DNA from: CBDIHH01 sp965279095
GTDB taxonomy: Bacteria; Pseudomonadota; Alphaproteobacteria; Caulobacterales; Caulobacteraceae
Length of the DNA stretch: 64,000 nucleotides
NCBI GenBank assembly: GCA_965279095.1
Contig: CBDIHH010000006.1
Location: 744,001 to 808,000, forward strand
Direction: 5' to 3'
The translations under genes were made by a program, and so were the position numbers. Of the stretch, positions 8,155-16,617 are shown one piece after another; within the stretch, counting starts at the first letter, position 1, and every line of letters begins with the position of its first letter. Under the pieces are notes generated by a model that searched no databases, had not been told where the DNA came from, and was given only the letters and a program-made list of their open reading frames with translations.

Positions 8155-9357
8155 ATGATCTATCCGCGTCTGGCCATCGGTATTCTGGCGCCGGCCCTGG
8201 TCGGGGCGGCGATCTCGGCCGCGGCCCCCGCCATGGCCCAGGCGCCCGCCGCCAGCTGTCGGCCGCAAGGCTTCCCGCCGGTCGCCACCTACCGGTCCGT
8301 GGAGCCGCTGCCGGACGGCCGGGTGACCTTCCGCCTGTGCCTGCCTGAGGCCAGGTCGGCGGCTGTCGTCAGCACCGAGATGCCCGGCGTCTCGCCGAAG
8401 GACGGGCTGGCGATGGCGCGGGACGTGAGCGGCATGTGGTCCGCCACCACGCCTGAGCCCCTGCCGCCCACCGTCTATCGCTACAACCTGATGATCGACG
8501 GGGTGCGCACCTTCGATCCCCGCGCCACGCAGTGGTCGCAGGGCTGGACGGGGGTTCAGGGGGTATTCGCCGTGTCAGGCCCGTCGGCCGCCTTCCAGCA
8601 GTACGACGCCGCCGTCCCGCACGGCCTGGTCACGGAGATCAACTACCCGTCCAAGGCGCTGGGCGTGATGCGCCGCGCCCATGTCTACACGCCGCCCGGC
8701 TATATGAAGGGTGGCGGCCCCTATCCGGTGCTCTACCTGGTGCACGGGGCCGGCGGCAGCGACGACGACTGGACCCAGGTGGGGCGGGCGAACCTGATCC
8801 TCGACAACCTGATCGCGGCGGGCAAGGCCCGGCCGATGATCGTCGTCATGCCGATGGGCCACACTCCGGACCAGCCGCGCGATCGCCCTCAGAACGACGA
8901 TTTCGGCGCCGACCTTTTGGGCGACCTGATCCCCTTCGTGGATGGCGCCTTCCGCACCATCCCCACCGCCGACGCCCGGGCCATGGCCGGGCTGTCCATG
9001 GGCGGCGGCCACACCCTGGCCTTCGGCCTGCCGCATTCGGAGACCTTCCGCTATGTGGGGATATTCTCCATGGGCATCGGCTATGCCTACAGCCCCGGCG
9101 GGGTGACCGACGATCCCGCCGACGCCGCGCGCTTCGAGGCGGCGCATGACGCCCAGCTCAAGCACAGCGCCCGGGACCTCAAGCTGGTCTATTTCGCCAT
9201 GGGACGGGACGACTTCATGCGCCCGACCGTGTCGCACACCCGGGCGATGTTCGATCGCTACGGCATCCGCCACATCTACAACGAGAGCGCGGGCGGCCAT
9301 GTGTGGCCCAACTGGCGCGACTACCTCGCCGACTTCGCCCCGCGGCTGTTTCGGTGA
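8155..9357 (+). CDS. Exported esterase, XynZ/feruloyl-esterase-like
   Basis: A 400-residue secreted alpha/beta hydrolase with an N-terminal signal peptide ending near APAMAQAPAASC (about residue 35). An E-set (CBM48-like) beta domain at about residues 40-135 includes YRYNLMIDG and carries the substrate region. The esterase domain follows, with LYLVHGAGGSDDDW, the nucleophile elbow AGLSMGGGHT (catalytic Ser) near residue 280, an Asp in GRDDFM, and the catalytic His in AGGHVWPNWR near residue 381. It matches the group that includes XynZ-type feruloyl esterases and Fes-like enterochelin hydrolases, so a xylan or ester-linked substrate is plausible. It probably acts in the periplasm or outside the cell. 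Confidence 0.88.
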   Translation: MIYPRLAIGILAPALVGAAISAAAPAMAQAPAASCRPQGFPPVATYRSVEPLPDGRVTFRLCLPEARSAAVVSTEMPGVSPKDGLAMARDVSGMWSATTPEPLPPTVYRYNLMIDGVRTFDPRATQWSQGWTGVQGVFAVSGPSAAFQQYDAAVPHGLVTEINYPSKALGVMRRAHVYTPPGYMKGGGPYPVLYLVHGAGGSDDDWTQVGRANLILDNLIAAGKARPMIVVMPMGHTPDQPRDRPQNDDFGADLLGDLIPFVDGAFRTIPTADARAMAGLSMGGGHTLAFGLPHSETFRYVGIFSMGIGYAYSPGGVTDDPADAARFEAAHDAQLKHSARDLKLVYFAMGRDDFMRPTVSHTRAMFDRYGIRHIYNESAGGHVWPNWRDYLADFAPRLFR

Positions 9358-9411
9358 GGGGAGAGGTGCGAGTTTGACTGTTGGCAGACCCATTCAAAAA
9401 CAATTCCCGAA

Positions 9412-9489
9412 CCCCCGGCGTAAGCCGGGGCCCAGATCCTATGGCTCGACGTCAGCGCTTTAGGATCTGGATCCCGGCGTGCGCCGGGA
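9412..9489. repeat. Family A intergenic hairpin repeat
   Basis: Arms 9412-9440 and 9462-9489 form a long imperfect inverted repeat (CCCCGGCG...CAGATCCT with AGGATCTGG...CGCCGGGA). The flanks add a second layer: GTTTGA near 9372 faces CTGAAAC near 9518. The element lies between the convergent 3' ends of the esterase and the alpha/beta hydrolase and could terminate or stabilise both transcripts. Confidence 0.8.
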
Positions 9490-9532
9490 GAGCGGGCTGG
9501 CGAGAGGCGATTCCATCTGAAACACACCCGCC

Positions 9533-10480
9533 CTACGCCTTCAGGAACGACACGATCGCCTGGCCCCATTGGTCGGGCAGCTGGTCGACCACGTCGATGG
9601 CGCCGCCCTTGAGCTCGACATAGGCGATGTCGGGCCGGATCTTCAGCAGCCGCTGGCTCTCCACATAGATCTGGTCGCCGGTGTTGTTGATCAGCAGAAT
9701 CGGCGCCTTGACCTTCTTCAGGGCGGCGGCGTGGTCGTAGACGAAGGCGGCGTAGTGGCCGTACCAGCCGGGGCCGGTGTGGGAGAATTCCTCCACCAGG
9801 AAGCGGGTGATGATCTTCGGGTCGGGGGCGCCGCCGGCGCTGTAGCGGCGGGCGATGGCCAGGTAGCGGTTGACCAGGTGGCTGCCGTCCAGCCGGTAGT
9901 CGGGCCCCGGCAGTTCGCGGGCGATGACCCCCTCCAGCAGCTTCAGCCGCTCGGCTTCGGACAGCATCAGGGCGCCGTGAATGACCAGCTTGCCGACGCG
10001 GTCGGGATACTGGAGGCAGACCTCGGCGGCGGTGCAGGCGCCGGTGTGATGGCCCAGCACATCCGCCCGCTTGAGCCCGAAGTGGTCGAGCACCGCCGGA
10101 TAGATCTTGGCCCAGTCTTCCACCCGGGGGACGAACTGGGTGACATCCGAGTCGCCGAAGCCTGGGGTGTCGACCCCGATGGCGCGGATGCCCGCGGCCT
10201 TCAGGATCGGATAGATGGCCGTGAACTGCAGCGAGGTCATCGGCGACTGGTGGAAGAGAATCAGCGCCGGTCCGTCGCCGCCTGTCTCTCGATAGTGGAT
10301 CTGGCCGTAGGGGCCGGGCGCATAGCCGCGGATCAGCGGCTGCGTCCAGGGCGCCGCCGGCGGGGGCGGGTCGTTCAGGGACAGGGCCTTGGCCGGGCCG
10401 CCGAGGCCCGCGGCGGCGAGGCCGAGGGGGCTGGCCAGGATGGCGCGGCGATCAAAGGCGGACGCTGGCTCATCGTGCAT
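9533..10480 (-). CDS. Alpha/beta hydrolase with altered nucleophile elbow and Tat-like leader
   Basis: A 315-residue alpha/beta-fold protein. The first 35 residues contain DRRAILASPLGLAAAGLG, a twin-arginine-like leader before a hydrophobic stretch, so the protein is probably exported. Fold motifs include LILFHQSPMTS and GVDTPGFGDSD. The nucleophile elbow, normally G-x-S-x-G, reads GHHTGA near residue 143, placing His where Ser is expected. The C-terminal part has ILLINNTGDQIY. A G-x-H-T-G elbow occurs in a branch of such hydrolases, so catalysis may differ from classic esterases. It may act on an acyl or haloalkane-like compound; substrate unknown. Confidence 0.85.
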   Translation of the reverse strand: MHDEPASAFDRRAILASPLGLAAAGLGGPAKALSLNDPPPPAAPWTQPLIRGYAPGPYGQIHYRETGGDGPALILFHQSPMTSLQFTAIYPILKAAGIRAIGVDTPGFGDSDVTQFVPRVEDWAKIYPAVLDHFGLKRADVLGHHTGACTAAEVCLQYPDRVGKLVIHGALMLSEAERLKLLEGVIARELPGPDYRLDGSHLVNRYLAIARRYSAGGAPDPKIITRFLVEEFSHTGPGWYGHYAAFVYDHAAALKKVKAPILLINNTGDQIYVESQRLLKIRPDIAYVELKGGAIDVVDQLPDQWGQAIVSFLKA

Positions 10481-10510
10481 GGTTGGTCTCCGTGCCCTGT
10501 CAGGCGCCCA

Positions 10511-10690
10511 CTATGCACCCTCCGCGCCGCGAGTCTCCTCCTCGGCCTCGGCCCCGGCGGCGCGCATATAGGCCTCGAGGCCGCGCCAGGCCCGGGCCAT
10601 GGCGATCTGGGCGTCCCGGTCGACCTCTGTCGTGGCGGTCAAGGCCCGGGCTTCGGCGTCGGCGGCGCGTCGGGCATATTCCTCGCTCAT
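10511..10690 (-). CDS. Small Glu/Ala-rich hypothetical protein
   Basis: A 59-residue acidic, helical protein (EEYARRAADAEARALTA) with no recognised domain. The ATG at 10690 keeps better spacing from a weak CGGA Shine-Dalgarno than the ATG two codons upstream. The charge pattern suggests one long alpha helix. It stands alone upstream of the Tat-type hydrolase on the same strand and may be co-transcribed with it. Function unknown. Confidence 0.6.
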   Translation of the reverse strand: MSEEYARRAADAEARALTATTEVDRDAQIAMARAWRGLEAYMRAAGAEAEEETRGAEGA

Positions 10691-10802
10691 CAGCATAGAT
10701 CCGAGACAGCCCTAGGAGCGTCGGCCAGAACGGGCGCGACGATCATTTGTTAAGTATAACGGGCGGTCGCGGCAAGGGCGGCGAGGCTGCGGCGGAGGGG
10801 AT

Positions 10803-10876
10803 TGGAGGCCTGGCCCGGAATCGAACCGGGGTGCACGGATTTGCAGTCCGCTGCGTAACCACTCCGCCACCAGGCC
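10803..10876 (-). tRNA. tRNA-Cys (anticodon GCA)
   Basis: The minus strand gives a full cloverleaf. The acceptor stem GGCCTGG pairs with CCAGGCC; the discriminator base is U and the CCA end is encoded (10803-10805). The anticodon GCA lies at 10842-10844 in the loop CTGCAAA. The T arm has GGTTCGATTCC. Total 74 bases. GCA decodes cysteine codons. The interval 10697-11052 otherwise holds only promoter-like sequence for the next gene. Confidence 0.96.
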
Positions 10877-10981
10877 GCTTTTGTATCCGCTCCGGGGCGG
10901 ACCGGAGGCAGCGATGCGCGGTGGGTAACAGAACCGGACGGCGCCTTCAATCGCCCAGCAGAAGCCAGTGCGGGAGGCCGA

Positions 10982-11010
10982 TTGCCTTGATGCCGGTCGC
11001 AGCCCTATAA
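10982..11010 (+). promoter_or_regulatory. Putative promoter of the PCMT-like/tolC operon
   Basis: TTGCCT at 10982-10987 and CTATAA at 11005-11010 are 17 bases apart, a good sigma70-type spacing for this group, and lie about 43 bases upstream of the ATG at 11053. The CTATA hexamer recurs before other genes in the window. Not experimentally supported. Confidence 0.4.
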
Positions 11011-11052
11011 GCGCGGCGTCCTTATACCGGGCAAGACATTGCCGAGGCGTTC

Positions 11053-11625
11053 ATGTCCTTCGATTTCCGCGCCGCGCGGCTGACCATGGTCGAAAGCCAG
11101 GTGCGCACCAGCGACGTCACCGACTTCGCCATCACCGACGCCATGCGCCGGGTGGAGCGCGAGCGCCTGTGCGGGACCGACAAGGCGGCGGTGGCCTATG
11201 CCGACGCCGAACTCGAATACGCCCCGGGCCAGTGGCTGATGCGGCCGCGCGAGATCGGCAAGCTGCTGCAGGCGGTGGCCGCCCGGCCGGGCGAGCGCGC
11301 CCTGTGCATCGCGGCCCCCTATGCCGCCGCCCTTCTCGAGGCGATGGGCCTGACCGTGGTTCAGGCGGCCGCCGAGCCTCTGGGCACGCCGGCGGGCGGC
11401 CCCTTCGACGTCATCGTCAGCGAAGGCGCGGTGGCCGAGATTCCCGAGGCCTGGCTCGCCGCCCTGGCGGAGGGCGGACGGCTGGGGGTGGTGGTGCGCG
11501 ACGGGCCGGTCGGAAAGGCCTGGCTGTTCACCGTCCAGGATGGCCACCGGGCGGGACGCGAGGTGTTCGACGCCACGCCGCCCTACCTGCCGGGGTTTTC
11601 ACCCAGGCCACAATTCGCCTTCTGA
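11053..11625 (+). CDS. Protein-L-isoaspartate O-methyltransferase-like protein, degenerate SAM motif
   Basis: A 190-residue relative of protein-L-isoaspartate methyltransferase, which repairs damaged Asp residues. It keeps the N-terminal MVESQVRTSDVTD and the REIGKLLQ region. The SAM-binding motif I, normally a G-x-G-x-G loop after L-E/D-V, here reads ALCIAAPYAAALLEAMG, without the glycine loop. The chain is shorter than the usual 210-220 residues. A copy of this gene directly upstream of tolC is a common alphaproteobacterial arrangement. Probably a non-catalytic paralogue with a role linked to envelope export. The promoter CTATAA lies about 43 bases before the ATG. Confidence 0.8.
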   Translation: MSFDFRAARLTMVESQVRTSDVTDFAITDAMRRVERERLCGTDKAAVAYADAELEYAPGQWLMRPREIGKLLQAVAARPGERALCIAAPYAAALLEAMGLTVVQAAAEPLGTPAGGPFDVIVSEGAVAEIPEAWLAALAEGGRLGVVVRDGPVGKAWLFTVQDGHRAGREVFDATPPYLPGFSPRPQFAF

Positions 11626-11708
11626 CGGAAACACAGACGTAATACCTGCGTGGGAAAGCTGCGCCGCAGCGTGCGCCGTGGCGCCACGGATGCCGAAGGT
11701 CGCCATTG

Positions 11709-13145
11709 ATGCCCCGCCGACGCCCCATTGGATTGCCGCTGAGCGCGCTGCTGTCCGTCGTCCTCGCGGCCGGAGGCGCGCGCGCGGACTCCCTGGCCGA
11801 CGCCATCGCCCTGGCCTACCAGACCAACCCCACCTTGCAGGCGCAGCGCACCCAGCAGCGCGTGCTCGACGAGACCTATGTGCAGGCGAGGGCGGGCTAC
11901 CGGCCCACCGCGGACATCTCGGGCGACCTGTCCTATCAGGACAACGACGGCCGCAACACGGACTCGTCCGGGGTCGCCCTGTCGGCCACCCAGCCGCTCT
12001 ATACGGGCGGACGGGTCGCCGCGACGGTGACGGCGGCGCAGGGCGACATCCTGTCGGGGCGCGAATCCCTGCGTCAGGTCGAGGCCACCGTGCTGCAGAC
12101 CGTCATCCAGGCCTATGTCGACGTACGCCGCGACCAGCAGGCCCTGGTCATCCGTAAGGACAATGTCGAGATCCTGCGGCGCCAGGTGGAGGAGAGCCAG
12201 GCGCGCTTCGATGTGGGCGAGATCACCCGTACCGACGTGGCCCAGTCGCAGGCCAGCCAGGCCCTGGCCCGTTCGCAACTGGCGGTGGCTCAGGCCCAGC
12301 TCAACATCAGCCGGGCAGCCTATGCCGCGGTGGTCGGCCAGAACCCCACCGATCTTGAGCCCGAGCCGCCCCTGCCGATGGCGCCCGCCACGGCGGAGGA
12401 GGCCTTTGCCCGGGCCGAGGACAACAATCCCAACCTGCGCGCCGCCCGCTACGACGAGCAGGCCTCGCGGGCGCGAATCGCCGCCGCGCGGGCCGAGCGG
12501 ATGCCGTCCGTGGGCCTGCGCGCCACCCTCGGCTTCGCCGGGCCGGTGTCGGGCTTCGACCCCAAGGACTACGGCCGCAGCCTCACCGCCTCGGCGACGG
12601 TCTCCCAGCCCCTGTTCGCGGGCGGGGTGATCGACTCGCGGATCCGCCAGGCCATCGAGCGCAACAACACCGACCGGATCCAGGTCGAGCAGGCCCGCCG
12701 CGACGTGCTGCAACGCCTGGCGCAGGCCTGGAACCAGCTGGAGGCGGCGCGGTCGGTGATGGCGTCCGGCGAGGAACAGGTGCGCGCCGCGCGCATCGCC
12801 TTCGAAGGCACGCAGGAGGAGCGCAAGGTGGGCCTGCGCACCACCCTTGAGGTGCTCAGCGCCCAGCAGGCCCTGCGGGACGCGGAGCTGACCCTGATCG
12901 ACGCGCGGCGGGACGAATACGTCGCCAGCGCCGCGGTGCTCAATGTGATGGGGCTGCTCGAGGCGCGCTACATCGCCCCGGCCGCGCCGCTCTATGATCC
13001 CGCGAAATCCTTCAACCGGGTCAAACACGCCGGCTTCGTGCCTTGGGAGCCTGTGGTCTCGGCCCTGGACTCGATCGGCGCGCCTCGGGTCGCCCCGCTT
13101 GCGAGCCATCCCGCCGCGCCCGTCGCCGCCGCCCCCGCCCGCTAA
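11709..13145 (+). CDS. tolC: TolC family outer membrane channel
   Basis: A 478-residue outer-membrane efflux protein with a signal peptide ending near AGGARADSLADA. It has two repeats of the OEP domain: DAIALAYQTNPTL at about residue 32 and EEAFARAEDNNPNLRAAR near residue 230. Each is followed by long coiled helical hairpins (QSQASQALARSQLAVAQAQL) and a beta segment such as LSATQPLYTGGRV and SQPLFAGGVI. Trimers form the outer-membrane exit channel for drug efflux or type I secretion. Start at the ATG (11709), just after an in-frame TTG. It may be co-transcribed with the PCMT-like gene upstream, as in relatives. Confidence 0.93.
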   Translation: MPRRRPIGLPLSALLSVVLAAGGARADSLADAIALAYQTNPTLQAQRTQQRVLDETYVQARAGYRPTADISGDLSYQDNDGRNTDSSGVALSATQPLYTGGRVAATVTAAQGDILSGRESLRQVEATVLQTVIQAYVDVRRDQQALVIRKDNVEILRRQVEESQARFDVGEITRTDVAQSQASQALARSQLAVAQAQLNISRAAYAAVVGQNPTDLEPEPPLPMAPATAEEAFARAEDNNPNLRAARYDEQASRARIAAARAERMPSVGLRATLGFAGPVSGFDPKDYGRSLTASATVSQPLFAGGVIDSRIRQAIERNNTDRIQVEQARRDVLQRLAQAWNQLEAARSVMASGEEQVRAARIAFEGTQEERKVGLRTTLEVLSAQQALRDAELTLIDARRDEYVASAAVLNVMGLLEARYIAPAAPLYDPAKSFNRVKHAGFVPWEPVVSALDSIGAPRVAPLASHPAAPVAAAPAR

Positions 13146-13250
13146 TCGGCGGCCCGGCGCCGATTGCGCCGCGAAGGAAATTGCAGGATGCCGCGACGAC
13201 GCCTAGGCTCATCGCAGCAACAGAATCTTCCGCCGTGTGACGGGGCGCCC

Positions 13251-13823
13251 ATGACCGACCAGAACAGCCAGGAACCGACCATGGAGGAGATCCTGGCGTC
13301 CATTCGCCGGATCATCTCCGAGGACGATCCTCCCGCCGGCGCCGAAGCCGCCGACGCTCCGGAAGAGGCCGCCAGCCCGCCGCCCGCGGCGATGGAGGCC
13401 CCCGAACCAGCGCCGCCCGCGCCGGTCGCCGAGGTCGAGGAGGACGAGGTCCTGGAGCTGACCGAGCGGGTCGAACCCGAATCACCGCCCGTCTCGAACC
13501 CGGTGGAGACCCTGGGGGACCTGGACGTGTTCTCGGCCGCCCCCACGCCCCCGCCGCCCGAGCCGGCCCCGCCGGCCCCCGCGCCTGCCTACAGCGAGCC
13601 GGACGAGGCCCTGATCAGCCAGCCCGCGGCCAGCGCCTCGGCCTCGGCCTTCGCGGCCCTGACCCAGAGCATCTCGATGCCCAAGGATGGCCGGTCGCTG
13701 GAGGATGTGGTCCGCGAACTGCTCCGCCCGCTGATCAAGCAGTGGCTGGACGACCATCTTCCGCGGATCGTTGAGACCGCCGTGCAGACCGAGGTGGAAC
13801 GCATCGCCCGTCGCCACGGCTGA
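13251..13823 (+). CDS. popZ: Polar-organizing protein PopZ (DUF2497)
   Basis: A 190-residue protein with the PopZ signature. The N-terminal helix (QEPTMEEILASIRRIISEDD, about residues 7-26) binds client proteins. A Pro- and acid-rich intrinsically disordered middle follows (about residues 30-110), and the C-terminal helices RSLEDVVRELLRPLIKQWL and DDHLPRIVETAVQTEVERI drive oligomerisation. PopZ forms a polar matrix in Caulobacter that anchors ParB-bound origins and signalling proteins. Its presence between tolC and valS fits the Caulobacteraceae assignment. Start chosen at the ATG that gives MTDQNSQEP; in-frame upstream codons encode no recognisable extension. Confidence 0.96.
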   Translation: MTDQNSQEPTMEEILASIRRIISEDDPPAGAEAADAPEEAASPPPAAMEAPEPAPPAPVAEVEEDEVLELTERVEPESPPVSNPVETLGDLDVFSAAPTPPPPEPAPPAPAPAYSEPDEALISQPAASASASAFAALTQSISMPKDGRSLEDVVRELLRPLIKQWLDDHLPRIVETAVQTEVERIARRHG

Positions 13824-13836
13824 GACGGACCTGGCC

Positions 13837-13858
13837 CCGGGGCGGATTTTCGCCCCGG
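13837..13858 (+). terminator. Hairpin after popZ
   Basis: A perfect eight-base-pair stem CCGGGGCG / CGCCCCGG with a GATTTT loop lies just after the popZ stop (13821-13823). No U-tract follows, so it may be a weak intrinsic terminator or a stabilising stem. The valS -10-like motif GCTATA is downstream at 13874-13879. Confidence 0.4.
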
Positions 13859-13934
13859 CGGCCCCATCCCTTTGCTATAGGCAGCCGGCCCGCGCTCTTC
13901 GCCAGTGAACCGCGGCGCGCGGCCCCATTGCGTC

Positions 13935-16595
13935 ATGCTTGAAAAGACCTTCGACCCCAAGACCTCCGAGCCCCGGCTGTATCAGCGCTGGGAATCGGCC
14001 GGCGTGTTCGCCCCGACGGACGATCCGGCGGCCGAGCCCTTCTGCATCGTCATCCCGCCGCCCAATGTCACCGGCCAGCTGCACATCGGCCATGCGCTGA
14101 ACAACACCCTGCAGGACGTGCTGACGCGATTTGAGCGGATGCGCGGCAAGGCGGCCCTGTGGCTGCCCGGCACCGACCACGCCGGCATCGCCACCCAGAT
14201 GGTGGTCGAGCGGCAGATGGCGGCGGAGGGCAATGTCTCGCGCCGCGACATCGGCCGCGACGCCTTCGTCGAGCGCGTCTGGGCCTGGAAGGCCCAGTCC
14301 GGCGGCGACATCGTGCGCCAGCTGCGCCGCCTGGGGGCGTCGTGCGACTGGAGCCGGGAACGGTTCACCCTCGACGAGGGGCTGTCGGCGGCGGTGCGCA
14401 AGGTCTTCGTGCAGCTGCACCGGGACGGGCTGATCTACCGCGACAAGCGGCTGGTCAACTGGGACCCCGCCTTCCAGACCGCCATCTCCGACCTCGAGGT
14501 CGAGCAGCGCGAGGTCGAAGGCGCCTACTGGCACTTCGCCTATCCGCTGGAGGACGGCTCCGGCGAGATCGTCGTCGCCACGACCCGTCCCGAGACGATG
14601 CTCGGCGACACCGCGGTGGCCGTGCATCCCGATGACGACCGCTACCGCGCGCTGGTCGGCAAGCAGGTGCGGCTACCGATCACCGGCCGCCTGATCCCCA
14701 TCGTCGCCGACGACTACGCCGACCCCGAGAAGGGATCGGGCGCCGTGAAGATCACCCCGGCCCACGATTTCAACGACTTCCAGGTCGGCAAGCGGCACGG
14801 GCTCGAGGCGATCAACATCCTCGACCCCTTCGCCAAGCTGAACGACGCGGTCCCGGAGGCCTTCCGGGGCCTCGACCGGTTCGTGGCCCGCAAGGCGGTG
14901 GTCGCGCAGATGGAGGCCCTGGGCCTGCTGCGCGAGATCGAGAAGACCCGCCACGTGGTCCCGCACGGAGACCGCTCCGGCGTGGTCATCGAGCCCTACC
15001 TGACCGACCAGTGGTACGTCGACGCCAAGACCCTGGCCCAGCCGGCGATCCGGGCGGTGGAGGAGGGGGCCACCGTCTTCGAGCCGAAGAACTGGGAGAA
15101 GACCTACTTCGAATGGCTGCGCAACATCGAGCCCTGGTGCGTGTCGCGCCAGCTCTGGTGGGGTCACCGCATCCCCGCCTGGTTCGGGCCCGACGGCATG
15201 ATCTTCGTCGAGGAGTCCGAGGCCGCCGCCATGGTCGCCGCCCGCGCCCACTACGGCCGCGACGAGGTCCTGCGCCAGGACGAGGATGTGCTCGACACCT
15301 GGTTCTCCTCGGCCCTGTGGCCGTTCTCGACCCTGGGCTGGCCGGACGAGACCCAGGATGTGGAGCGGTTCTACCCCACCTCCATCCTGGTGACCGGCTT
15401 CGACATCATTTTCTTCTGGGTCGCCCGGATGATGATGATGGGCCTGCACTTCAAGGGCGAGGTCCCCTTCCGCAAGGTGTTCATCAACGCCCTGGTGCGC
15501 GACGACCGCGGACAGAAGATGTCCAAGTCCAAGGGCAACGTCCTGGACCCGCTGGATCTGGTCGACGAATACGGCGCCGACGCCCTGCGTTTCACCCTGG
15601 TGGCCATGTCGGGGCAGGCGCGCGACATCAAGCTGTCCAAACAACGTATTGAAGGCTATCGCAACTTCGGCACCAAGCTGTGGAACGCCTCGCGCTTCTG
15701 CCAGATGAACGAGTGCGAGGTTGTGCCGGGGTTCGACCCGGCCTCCGCCAAGCTGGTGGTCAACCGCTGGATCCGCGGCGAGACCGTCAAGACGGTCCGC
15801 GAGGTTACCGAGGGCCTGGAGGCTTGCGCCTTCGACGACGTGGCCGGCGCCCTCTACCGGTTCATCTGGAACGTCTTCTGCGACTGGCACCTGGAGCTGA
15901 TCAAGCCGATCCTCACCGGCGACGACGAGGCGGCCAAGGCCGAGACCCGCGCCACCGCGGCCTGGGCCCTGGATATCTGCCTCAAGCTGCTGCACCCGGT
16001 GATGCCGTTCATCACCGAGGAGCTGTGGGACCAGCTCGCCGAGTTCGGCGCCCGGCGCGAGGGCATGCTGATCACCGCCGCCTGGCCCGCGCTCAACGAC
16101 GGCTGGGTGGACGCCGCGGCCCAGGCCGAGATCGGCCTGGTCATCCAGGCCGTGGCCGAGGGGCGGTCGGTGCGCTCGGAACTGAATGTGCCGCCGTCCG
16201 CGCGGCCGCCGCTCCTGGTGACCGGCGCCGCCCCCGCGCAGCGGGCGATCTTCGAGGCCAATGCGGCGGTGATCGCGGCCACCTTGCGGGTGAGCGAGGT
16301 GCGCTTCGTGGACGCCGTGCCCAAGGGGGCCATCCCCTATGTGGTGGAGGGCGCCACCCTGGCCCTGCCCGTGGCGGCCTTCATCGACCTGGCGGCCGAG
16401 CAGGCCCGGCTGGGCAAGGAGATCGCGACCCTGGCCTCGGACATCGACCGCACCGCGCGCAAGCTGGGCAACCCGGACTTCGTCTCGCGCGCCCCCGAGG
16501 AGGTGGTCGAGGAGAACCGCAGCCGCCTGGCCGAGTCCGAAGCCGCCCACGCCAAGTTGCAGGCGGCGCTCGAACGGCTGATGACGGCCGGCTAG
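13935..16595 (+). CDS. valS: Valyl-tRNA synthetase
   Basis: An 886-residue class Ia aminoacyl-tRNA synthetase that charges tRNA-Val in the cytoplasm. It has the HIGH-type motif (LHIGHALNNT) near residue 53 and the KMSKS motif (GQKMSKSKGNVLDP) near residue 530. The editing CP1 domain lies between (TTRPETMLGDTAVAVHP). A C-terminal coiled-coil arm (residues about 820-886, QARLGKEIATLASDIDR) matches the bacterial ValS tRNA-binding stem. The ATG at 13935 is chosen; an upstream in-frame codon would add ten residues not seen in the family. It follows popZ on the same strand and has its own possible -10 at 13874. Confidence 0.97.
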   Translation: MLEKTFDPKTSEPRLYQRWESAGVFAPTDDPAAEPFCIVIPPPNVTGQLHIGHALNNTLQDVLTRFERMRGKAALWLPGTDHAGIATQMVVERQMAAEGNVSRRDIGRDAFVERVWAWKAQSGGDIVRQLRRLGASCDWSRERFTLDEGLSAAVRKVFVQLHRDGLIYRDKRLVNWDPAFQTAISDLEVEQREVEGAYWHFAYPLEDGSGEIVVATTRPETMLGDTAVAVHPDDDRYRALVGKQVRLPITGRLIPIVADDYADPEKGSGAVKITPAHDFNDFQVGKRHGLEAINILDPFAKLNDAVPEAFRGLDRFVARKAVVAQMEALGLLREIEKTRHVVPHGDRSGVVIEPYLTDQWYVDAKTLAQPAIRAVEEGATVFEPKNWEKTYFEWLRNIEPWCVSRQLWWGHRIPAWFGPDGMIFVEESEAAAMVAARAHYGRDEVLRQDEDVLDTWFSSALWPFSTLGWPDETQDVERFYPTSILVTGFDIIFFWVARMMMMGLHFKGEVPFRKVFINALVRDDRGQKMSKSKGNVLDPLDLVDEYGADALRFTLVAMSGQARDIKLSKQRIEGYRNFGTKLWNASRFCQMNECEVVPGFDPASAKLVVNRWIRGETVKTVREVTEGLEACAFDDVAGALYRFIWNVFCDWHLELIKPILTGDDEAAKAETRATAAWALDICLKLLHPVMPFITEELWDQLAEFGARREGMLITAAWPALNDGWVDAAAQAEIGLVIQAVAEGRSVRSELNVPPSARPPLLVTGAAPAQRAIFEANAAVIAATLRVSEVRFVDAVPKGAIPYVVEGATLALPVAAFIDLAAEQARLGKEIATLASDIDRTARKLGNPDFVSRAPEEVVEENRSRLAESEAAHAKLQAALERLMTAG

Positions 16596-16617
16596 CCCGC
16601 TCGAACAGGCTCCGCGC

